A DNA stretch of 64,000 bases, from contig NTMA01000031.1 of NCBI GenBank assembly GCA_002917075.1, positions 323,890 to 387,889 on the forward strand. Reading direction: 5' to 3'. Positions 31,847 through 42,000 of this stretch are shown one piece after another. The notes below the pieces were generated by a model. That model made no database searches. It had not been told where the DNA came from and worked only from the letters and a program-made list of their open reading frames with translations. The stretch's first letter is position 1. The number at the start of each line of letters is the position of its first letter. Made by a program: the position numbers and the translations under genes. Origin of the DNA: Hawksworthiomyces lignivorus (taxonomy: Eukaryota; Ascomycota; Sordariomycetes; Ophiostomatales; Ophiostomataceae).

Positions 31847-34603
31847 ATGGACGAGCCAGACACAGCCGCTGTTTTAGAAGCAATGAGAGTAGGCAGATCT
31901 ATGCCCTCTACTTTAATTTATTATTTCGGCGAATCTCGTTAACAAACTAGAGTGATTTGGGGATTGGACGAGTCGACGAACTAGATTTAGAAAACGGACA
32001 TCCAGGTCGTTCGGTTCGTCCTGGACAGACTATTCGTTTCAGCATTCCCACTGCGCCCCCGAGAAATCCCCAACCTATAGCAAGTCGATGGCAGGGTAAG
32101 AATGGACATATTTAAACTTTGGGCAACTGTCGTGTTTCTATTCTTTCTCCCAGTTTCTGATTAAAGTTACAGAGGCTATTGAGAAGGGTGCGTTTGACGA
32201 TGACGATGCGGAGGCCGTGAAAGACTTGGACCGAATCGGCGGTGGCAGACTTCATGCACAGAACAATACACCAGCTTCTAGCGGAATCACACAGCTGAAG
32301 TTCAATCTCCTTCCTCCACCTGGACTCCTAGGTCAAAGGTAATTACTCAACACAATAGGCAAGAAAGTGGAAAGATTTGCAGAGATCGTTTTCCTGACAC
32401 AATCATTTGCAGAGTGTCAAATCCTCAGTTGCCCTTGCCGGAAAGAAGCATCGTCCCTAAAAGCCGGCAAATTCACGAGCTTCGTTTGAAAGACTTGAAG
32501 GGTGTTAGCAGCCTAGGAATTGTTGCAAACGGTCCAATTCGTCGCTTTGAACCAAGTCATTCGCCTGCGCTGTCTGCGGTCCAGCACCAAGCCCTATCCT
32601 CGAGACTGAAAGTAGCTTCGACCCCATCTAAGGTCGTCGTGCGTCGATCAGCTAGACAGCAGAACTTTGCTCACAAAAATGATACACTTAGGCCCACAGA
32701 GACCTCAATCTCACCCATGCCACCCACTCCTCCCCAGGATATCCAATACACTGGAACTGTTTGGATAAAAGATCAACCACCTACTGTCGTGCCAGGCGAG
32801 GCAGCATACGCGGGAAATATACCGGACAGTCCGGAACCCGAAGAATGTTTTCACAAAGCTGTTGTCCGCATTGCTGATCGACGTGCAAAGGGTAAAGGAG
32901 TAGCCTACTTACTAGTATCGTCCCCGAATGATACAGGTATTTTCTCTATATACCTGGAAGGCTCTAAATATCTCGAATACCCGGTAACGAGCATGTTTAA
33001 TTACATTGCGAATTCTCAAGAGCTGTGCCCGCAATTCAGGGAGAATGATGGTGTTTATGTGACAACTACTTGTCTTGTTTTCGGTTCTCAGGAGAAAATA
33101 ACTTGTTTCATGAAAGCTGTTCGCCTTCTGCAAGAAAGAAAGCCTTCGTCGCCTGCTCCTACCATTAAATCCCAAAGTGAAACACTGTCGAAATGCTCTT
33201 CCAAGGATGCCCCCCATTGTGAACTCTCCAACGGTGTTGAGCGATGCCATATTCTAGAGAAAGAGGTTCCCACGCGGCAAACTACTACTAGTGGCAATAC
33301 ATATAAAGGCCACTACCACGATCTCACAAGCAATGAAGACTCGCACATTGTATCTGACACGTTATCTAAACTAGAGTTTAAAGAAGGTGCAACTGCCGAA
33401 GAATCGGCATTCAGCTCCAAAGAAACATGTCCCTTAGTTCAACCAGATCAAGAACAAGCTCAGTCCGGACCCAGTATCTGCGAAGCTACAGATTTAGTTG
33501 ATCTGTCACAAACCACGCAAGACGCCCTGTCAAGGAATATCGTCCAACCTAGTCAGATATCAACATATATAATGGACCTTGTCTCACTCGACTCCTTGGT
33601 TGGTACTTACTCTGGCTCTTTCACGTCTGAAAATAGACCCAGTTCTGAGCCCCAAGTAATCGGCTACGAATCTAAGATTATAGAAGCATCCAATGAAAAT
33701 AATGCGGATAATACCATTGTCGTGCTCACAAGGACTAAGGAAAAAGTCCAAGGTCGCGTGGAAGTAGCGGTGAAAAGTCTTGAAGACCAAGTTCTAAGAC
33801 TTATGCCTATATTTGAAGATATTCACCTGGCCATGAGCTCTGTAAGAGAAGAAGACAGAGAGGCAGTTGCCAAGTCTGCCTTTACGAACATCCGGGCAAA
33901 AAGAAGCACCGAGTTTGCAGTTAGTGATACATCTTTGGCACTTGTGAAACAAATTCTTTTGTTATTGCTCTCACGATTCGGACGGCAACAGCAAAGTACC
34001 CCTGAGCTTCGGCGTCCGGTCCGAGGCCCAATGTATACACGACAAGAACTTCTTGGTCTCCGTGGAAATGCAGTGTCTCCCTCGTCAGTGCTTTCAAAGC
34101 TTGAACTTCTCCCTCTTGAGCCGGGGATAACTGCATCCTCGACCAAGCGTAGAAGTCCGATTAACAGACGGAACGGTGCATTGCAGGCGAACGAAGAGCA
34201 CAAGAACAGAAATATGCAAGAAAACACCAACAGTTCGCAAATCGATCACACTGTCATGCACAATTCTGATCGCGAAAGCCAACCTCTTAAAAACCAACCT
34301 CTTGAGAGCACTAGTCTTGGGATCCCGGACATTGTTACTGCGACCCTCCCTCCTGCAGTCCTCTCTCCTGCGGTGAGTTCTCCTACATCAATTCAGTCAG
34401 CTTCGAATGCGCAGAAGAGTACTGCCGATGCCACTACAGTTATTTCTTTTAATCCCAACCTTCCCCGGATGCTTACTACTCCAAAGGTAGTTTCCCAAAG
34501 GGGGCTGAGTGGCTCAAGGTGGGCGACCGGCCACGGAGTCGTATTGCCTGAAAATGTGAATCATTTTACAGGTATCGACAACCCCCGAATCAGTCTGAGA
34601 TAG
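31847..34603 (+). CDS. Unassigned 847-residue protein with a 4E-T-like eIF4E-binding motif
   Basis: Four exons: 31847-31888, 31951-32095, 32173-32338 and 32413-34603. All introns are GT-AG, phases match, and intron 1 has a gttaac branch site. The protein starts MDEPDTAAVLEAMR and is mostly polar and probably disordered. One block looks folded, about residues 265-355: VRIADRRAKGKGVAYLLVSS, then FSIYLEGSKYLEYPVTSMFNY and CLVFGSQEKITCFMKAVRLLQ. A helical segment follows at about 560-640. Residues 659-665 are YTRQELL, an exact YXXXXL-phi eIF4E-binding motif closely resembling that of the 4E-transporter protein. The C-terminus carries GLSGSRWATG. I recognise no named family. A translational repressor or mRNP protein that docks on eIF4E is an inference from this motif. 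It is divergent from igo1 and convergent with gamma-tubulin. Confidence 0.8.
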
Positions 34604-35234
34604 GCATCAATTTCTCTTACATACTGTGCTTTAGTTACTGATTAATGTGAAGAAGAAGCTCTCAGCGAGTGCAGCGCCAGATTGCTAAAGTACCTCTTAT
34701 TATATTCGGCGCTAGGTTTGGTGATCATTTGGTTCTTTAGGTCTTTCGCACCGCTTCTCAGTGTCTATGATACGCTGCAAGACCTGTGTGAAATGCTTGT
34801 TCTGTGCTCTCCTCTTCTTGTGCTATATGTGCTCTTTTACTTTTATTTCAAATAAAATAAAATGGAGATGGCTGCTCTAAAATAATCTGTCGCAGGTTTA
34901 AGACAGAGCACTGTGGATGAGTCTTCACTTATAGCAAGCAGCTTGTGAAATGGAATAGGCCCATTCGATTTCATGTTCACGTTTAAAATAAAATAAATCG
35001 CCTAGTTTGTGAAAAATAACAAAACGAAATGGCGCTCTTTAATCCCTATAACATGTCCATTTAGAAGATAACAAAATACGCAGGTGGCTTTTAGCTCCCA
35101 CATGCACAACAAAGCCAACACAACAAAAGAGATTGAGCAAACCACGCCAGGCCAAACGTCATGGAAAAGAGATATCTAAGAAACGAGAAGCCGTTCGCCA
35201 ATAAAACAAATAAGAATGGCGGATATGTTATGCG
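34604..35234. other. Convergent intergenic region
   Basis: 3' flanks of the 847-aa protein gene and gamma-tubulin. AT-rich with AATAAA-like runs near 34855 and 34990. No coding frame. Confidence 0.55.
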
Positions 35235-36980
35235 TTACCTATCCACATCTGCGGAGGTCGCCTTATCGTTATGTGGACTGAGGTAATCCCCCTCTTCTGC
35301 AGCCTCGTACTCAGCAATAAGGTCAGTGACTACTTCTCGTGCTTCGTCGAATTCATTTAGATTGTCGGCAAACGGTGCTGTCTTTTTGTAGGTGTCGATA
35401 AAGGCGTTGCGCTTGCGCATACCGTCATATTGGCGGACAATCCTCTTGAAAAGCTAGGCGAAAAGTTAGGAAAGAAAGCTGAAAAAAAAAAACAGGGGGT
35501 CATAAAGAGATGAAGAACATACAGTTGCTATGCTTGTGTGGTTGGCGAGCATTAGCCCGCTTACCCTATGGCTCATGGGCACGTAGGGGCTGCGCTTCGT
35601 CAAGGCCACTTGTATGCTGGCCGGGCCCCAGGGGATGAACGTTGCTAGCCGCCGCTCGCGGATGCGCAGCAGGCTCTTGTGCACGTCGGTCGGGTCCACC
35701 TCGCCTTGGATGACATTGAGAATGGAGATGTAGCAGCTCTTTCGGCCGGCCTTGCCGCCAGGGCCTGGCGCAGTCGACACCATCCGATTCTTAGGCTGTA
35801 GTAGGCGGCGCATGACATCCAGCACGGTCGTCTTGCGCACCGTCTTGGCCTGCTCGACCTGGTCGCCGGTGAACGGGGTATAGGCAGTCATGAGGAAATG
35901 GGAGCGCGGGGTAGGAATTAGCGACGCCAGGATGCTGACGAGGTCGTTGTGCATGTAGCTAGGGTATCGTAGGGTAGTGGTGCTGGCGGACATGACCGTT
36001 GAGACCTGTAGTAGCTTGTCAGCAAAAGGCAAATATATATAATTTATGATCTTCTTGAACAGAAAAAAACATCAAGCAGGAAAATAGCGATGGTTACCAA
36101 TTGGTTAGTTTGTTGGAAGGAGGGCTCCTGAACATGAAGACGGTCTGCGGCAATGTGGGAGAGCGCACCGTTGTCGAGGACGACGACGGAGTCCGCATTC
36201 TGTACCAGGCGGCGCATGGCTAGGATGCTGTTGTAGGGGTGCACGACGACATCGCCAGCGCTGCTTGTATCGGGGAAAACGGAGTAGGTTTGGATGACCT
36301 TCTTGGGGAAGCGGTCGTTGAGCCGCTCCAGCAGAAAAGAGCCGAGCCCAGATCCGGTGCCGCCCGCAATCGAGTGGAGCAGCATAAAGCCTTCCAGCGA
36401 GTCGCTGCCGTCTGCCTCGCGGTCGATCATCTCCATGAGCTCCTCGTGCACGGATTCGCCGGTCTGGTAGCCATCGCCCCAATTGTTGCCGGCGCCGATG
36501 CCGTTCTTGCCCACGTAGAAATTCTCCGGGTTGTAGATATTCTTGTAGGGCCCAGTCTGGATGCTGTTGATCACGCGCGGCTCTAGGTCGATCAGGATAG
36601 CCCGTGGGATGTACCGCGTGTCGTCGCTCTGATAATAGAACACATCCTTCCGATCACCGCCCTCGGTCGCGAACTCCTCTAGGTTGCCGTCTTGGCTGAT
36701 GCCGTGCTCTTGACAAAGCTGTTGCCAGAACTGACTGCCAACTGCTCATTTTCACAGCCACCAGGCATGTCTCGTTAGCCACCTCTATGCGTATATCATC
36801 CAAGGAGAGATATCTGTCCCATTGGAGAAGGTCAGGCCGCAAACTCACTGCTGTTGCCACATTGGCCAGCCTGGATTGTGATAATTTCCCTAGCCCAAGC
36901 TGTCAGTCTTCGTTTCGATATCCCTATATCGACTTTCCTTCCTGGGCAGACGTATTCTGAGTTGCAGCTTACCTAGGCAT
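35235..36980 (-). CDS. mipA: Gamma-tubulin
   Basis: Five exons on the minus strand: 36973-36980, 36849-36889, 36098-36741, 35523-36005 and 35235-35453. All GT-AG, all phases agree, giving 464 residues. The protein begins [16 protein letters not shown]. The tubulin GTP-binding signature GGTGSG is at about 143-148, and the gamma-specific runs [37 protein letters not shown] and [19 protein letters not shown] sequence are present. It forms the gamma-tubulin complex at the spindle pole body and nucleates microtubules. The first exon codes only 8 nt (ATGCCTAG) and the second 41 nt, so the conserved N-terminus is invisible in any single frame. The C-terminus is acidic ([11 protein letters not shown]), as usual. 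The A. nidulans homologue is mipA. It is divergent from phospholipase D over a 2-kb shared region. Confidence 0.97.
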
Positions 36981-39040
36981 GTCGAACTACCACCACAGAA
37001 GAGATCTGGGCCGTAAAAAAAGAAGGGTCGTAGCCGCAATAGCGAAGGCGTAAATACTCCCACGCACAAAAAAGCGATTTAAGCTGCCGACGCGTTGTTT
37101 GGCTGGCAGCCTCTCACAGAGCGCGTTCTAACCCCGCCTATTTGCCCAGAGGCTAGTTCCGCACTGGTAAGCAAGGGAATCACGTGCAGACGTGACTTAT
37201 CATTTTCTTGGCTGTACTCTCTATCGCGACGCGATAGTTGTCAGCATAAAAGTCGTTAGCAGAAGGATTCTGTGTTTCAAGCAGACTGACGTAAGGCGGA
37301 AAGAGAGCCGTGAGGTGTCTGATCTATTGCCCGTGACTAGCTAGTCATTATCACGTCCCTAGAAAAGTCAATTTCTCAAAGTTGACGACCTGTCTGATAC
37401 AATTGCACATTACCCACAAATTTTCAAGAATGCAAGCAGTTGTCCTGGCACAGATCTTGCTCTACTTTCTTCTATTTTGTTGATTTTTGTCCATTCTAAG
37501 CGTTTGTGTTTCTGCGAAATTGTATAGGTTGTATTGGACTACTGTTAGAACAACAACCTTCCGCTTTATACTCACGCAAAGCACAAAGCTTTAATTGGTG
37601 ACGCCAGCTAATTGCCCCAGCCAGCACATTCCGTTCACTCTCTGCTATGCATCGACTCGTTCTCCGTGCTCAATACACGCACAGCTAAAAGAGCTTCTCC
37701 TCGTAAGCAAGGGTAAATACGGTATATGCACATAGACGCGTAATGGACCGTTTGAGAGTCTGGATATACAGAAGTATATGGACCAAGTGGTACCTGGCAA
37801 GATGGAAATTCCTGCATCATACGATACCCCAGTATAAACCTAGACAAATAGGGCAAGAGGGAGGCACAGATAGGGAGACACAAATAACAGGGAGACATAG
37901 TACAGTATGGAGTATGCAAGTATTAATTAGTACGACTCCGTATCACACACCGATGCCTCAACACAGCAAAACGTAGGACTCCATACTGATATGACTACGA
38001 CAAGGTTGACCATAGCTGTCTCAGTCAGTAATCATCTATTCCTCCGTACTACTCCGTATTCTTACTCCTACAGCACTAATACTTCTGAAGCTCTCTTGCC
38101 AAGCGACCTCCCAAACCAGCCTATCAAGTCAAGCCACCGCCACTCTAGTGGGCGGATTGACATCACCTGTGGGGCTCGCCTAATTTCCTATAAATGAAAA
38201 TCCCCCGTAAAGCCTATGCCACAAGGCAGCTCCAGCATCTGCAGCAGCACCAGCGCCACCCCAAGCCCCAAAATGGCAAGGAGGTGCAGATCGAAAAGGG
38301 ACCAATCGACATTCTTCACGGATGCAAACCCCGTGCGACTTCTTGTGGACCGCATTCGTTCCAGCACCACAACCACCACCAACATCACCACAATTCTACA
38401 CGTTGTCTCGAGCCATCCTTATCCTTCCCACATTGCCATTTTTCTGCATCACGATCCACATGACCCTCTAAAGCTGTCAGATGGCTTTCTGCTCAGAATA
38501 AACCAGTCAGAAGCCAAAAATCTCAACGGCTTGGAAAAGAGGCGAAGATCTCGGGCATCCTGAAAGAGCCCATACAGGGGACTCAACGGAATCCCTAAAC
38601 GCTGTGCCAAAAGACGTCCAAAACGCCTACGAAGACGCAGCGGAACACGGGCTAGCCCACAGAGCTTAGGCACAGCGCAATTCGCCAAAAAGACCACAAG
38701 ACAGCCAACCGTGGCTGCAACGTTGCCCGCCGTTCCTCTTGCTCTTCCACCTAATACACTACGACATCAAGACCTCGACGCCCTGCTATAACGACAACCT
38801 CCCTCTCTTCTGAATTCTGTAGTCGCGACGCCAATCTCATATCTCTGTTAGATTCTCTTTTCCCGACTTTGCATGGCCTTGTAACTTGCAAGAACTAGTG
38901 CAGAGCAAGCTGGGACATAGTCCGTATGCTTCCCTCTTCCTTCCTCCTGTTCCCACTCTTGTTTAATTGCTACTCTAACCAACCATTGCAGGCCGCCGGA
39001 CTAAGTGCAACGCTCTCGGATTCCGTTTGGCTGGCTCAGA
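36981..39040. promoter_or_regulatory. Divergent region between gamma-tubulin and phospholipase D
   Basis: It holds an ATCACGTG E-box (37179-37186), a cluster of ctccgta/tacggag-like heptamers around 37930-38060, and a His/Gln-rich 89-codon frame at 38194-38463 that I do not support as a gene. The last part is the PLD leader, with a leader-intron acceptor at 38990-38991 preceded by a ctctaac branch site; the donor is not certain. Confidence 0.55.
37179..37186 (+). promoter_or_regulatory. RTCACGTG E-box octamer (Cbf1-type)
   Basis: ATCACGTG, 200 bp upstream of the gamma-tubulin start. A half-like cgtgac follows 4 bp later. Confidence 0.4.
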
Positions 39041-42000
39041 ATGCCCCCAGCTGTGGAAGATGGCGCCCTGCCTTCTCTGAACAGAGGTGCTAAAGAGGCT
39101 TCCGAGAAGCCCCTCCCTATAATCGACAAAGAGCTACCGCCGATACCAGAAAACTCTCCTGAAGATGGCAAACCAACCCGCCGCACCAATAATTCCACTT
39201 ATGGCTCGCCAAATGGTGCTTCTGCGTTGGTACGGAGCAGATCACCACTAGCAACAGCAAATCAAAACGGTACAGCTCGCGAAGCGGAGGATTACATAAA
39301 TGGAGGTCGACCACACGAGAATATATCGCCGGTTAATGGTGACAGTGTTGTCGGAGCACCAGAGCGAAATCTAGAAGCACCCGCTCATTCCGCTACAGAC
39401 ACAGGGAAACCGCTGAGTGCTCTCCCTCCAGCTGTACCTATTCTTGGCAACGGAGAGGCGGATGGCCTTGCTGAGTCGCCACCAATAACACCCGGAGCAA
39501 GGCGCAGGAGTGTGCAATTTTCTCGCTCTGACGTTGTCATCGAACCTCCAGCAGGAGCTGCGCCCCATTCCCGCCAGAACTCGTGGGACCTAGGCAACCC
39601 TTCCAAGTCAAGGGCCTTCATGTCGCGACTAAAAGCTCTAGCCGCGCAAGGTGGACTCCCCACACCCAAAGCGCCCGGGTCTCAAGAGGTTGGCGGCTCT
39701 TTGTCTGCCACCGGCTCGCCCACTCTTGGCCGCAGCCGTCTAGCTCAGTCCACCACGGAAGATGGAAGTGATGGTGACGGAGATGCTGACGCCGACGCCG
39801 AAGAGACGGCCGATGAGGCCGTAGTCGGGAATGCGACAAATAGGCCCAAGAAAAGGAAGAGGCGCATGTACTACCGACCTCGGCAAGAGGGCGAGGCGTC
39901 TGCTGCGGGCGAGGCAGCCACACCCGGTGGCGGCATTTCCACGGAACCAAACTCGCCTTTACCATCCAGTCGTCATCTCAACCTGCTGCTGCAGAGACGG
40001 GCAACCATGCCGGAGGCTGGAGACCACCGCGTTGGCCTGTCCGAAGGTGAAGGTCGAGACCATCTCAACCGCCAGCCTGGATGGCGCCGCGGCAGTTCTT
40101 GGGTAGGACGAACCGAAGACCACGACGACAACGACAGCCAACCTGGTCGCGCCCTCGGCCATGTTCGCCGTATGACTGTCTTCGGAGGTGGTGTCTCAGA
40201 TGGCGATGCCATGACCCCGCGCCGCCCCCTTTTTTCTGGAGACCGGGCGACGACATATGGTGCCCAAAAATGGCGCCAGGTGAAGAACACACTAAAGCTG
40301 CTGCGTCAAAAGAGGCAGGATCGCTTTGACTATCTCAAGTCTGCCGAGCTCATGGCCGAGCTCCGAGCAGGCGCACCAGCTGTCCTGATGCTAGCTAGCA
40401 TGATTCAGCGTGATGAGCATGGCAACAAGCGCATTCCTGTTCTCTTGGAACAGGTAAAGCTGCACATCAGCGACAGCACGCCGGTGCAGGACGGCGACAG
40501 CGAACGCCACTGGCTCTTTACCATCGACCTCGAGTATGGAAGCGGTCCTAGCAGGATGAGGTGGACTATCAAGCGGACCATCCGTGAGATCCTCGAGCTG
40601 CACTGGAAATACAAGCTTGCTCTGCGCAACGACAAGTACCTGCACACCGCACCAGTTGGCGCCCGGCCAAAACAGCCCCGCTTTCCTATATCTGCTTTCC
40701 CGTATGTTCGCGGTCTACGCGGCGTGGAAATTGACGACGAGGATGACGGGGCGAGCGTCCATGGCGATGAGGCCATAGATGGAAACGGAACAGCGGGCGA
40801 AGGTACTGCGGGTGAAGGCACGGCCACAGACGTTGAAGGAGGTCGCATCAATCCGCGCCGGAGAAAGAGCCGTATGCCCTCGCTTGGAATAAGTCGCCGG
40901 CCATCGGCTGCTGCGGGTGCCGATGGTGGAGCAGCTTCGGGTGATGGTCAGCTTCAGGCGATAGATGAAGCTGCCATACGTCGCAAGTACGTCGAGAGGC
41001 AGCAGCGCATGCTCGAAAAATATCTAAACGAGATGATTCACTGGCTCATCTTCCGCGCGGATAGCAACCGCCTGTGCCGCTTCCTAGAGTTATCAGCACT
41101 GGGTGTGCGTCTTGCCGCCGAGGGCAGCTACCATGGCAAGGAATGCTTTTTGCATATCCAGTCGTCCAAAGGCCTCGACTTCCGTCGTGTTCTGACCCCT
41201 GCAAAAGTTATTGAGCGCCACAGCCGCAAGTGGTTCTTGGTGCGCCAGAACTACATTGTCTGTGTAGAGTCGCCCGAGAACATGAACATTTACGATGTCT
41301 ACCTTGTCGACCCTAAGTTCTTGATCATATCCAAGCACAAACGAAACAAGCAGACCAGCAATCCCAAAAATGAGAAGGCAAAGGGCAAAGCTCCGGTTGA
41401 GCTTGATCTGGACTCAATCAAACCTCATTCCAAACATCATACCCTCACACTTCTGACCTCTGAGAGAAAGGTGAAGCTGTGGGCCCGCAACCAGCACCTC
41501 ATCGGCCAATTCGAAGAGTCAATTGTGGATATGCTGAAGCAGACGCCATGGCATCGGCGCAACCGGTTTGACAGCTTTGCACCTGTCCGCACAGGCGTGT
41601 TCGCTCAGTGGCTGGTTGACGGCCGCGACTACATGTGGAATGTTTCGCGAGCCATCGCCATGGCCAAGGATGTCATTTACATCCACGATTGGTGGTTGAG
41701 CCCTGAGCTATACATGCGCCGACCTGCCTGTATTAGCCAAAAGTGGCGACTTGACCGTCTCCTTCAGCGCAAAGCCAGCGAGGGCGTGAAGATTTTTGTC
41801 ATTGTCTACCGAAACGTCGAAGCCGCTATTCCTATTGATTCAGAATACACGAAATTCTCGCTCCTCAATTTGCATCCTAACATTTTTGTACAGCGATCTC
41901 CAAATCAGTTCAAAAAGAACCAGTTCTTCTTCGCCCATCACGAAAAGATTTGCGTCGTCGATCACGATGTAGCTTTTGTTGGTGGTATTGATCTCTGCTT

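Noticed and set aside
38194..38463. His/Gln-rich 89-codon frame upstream of PLD
   Set aside because: Lies in the probable PLD leader, low-complexity composition, no evidence of conservation.
39005..39040. Upstream GTG start for phospholipase D
   Set aside because: It follows directly after an in-frame TAA and sits in an exon that begins at an intron acceptor; the first ATG is 39041.
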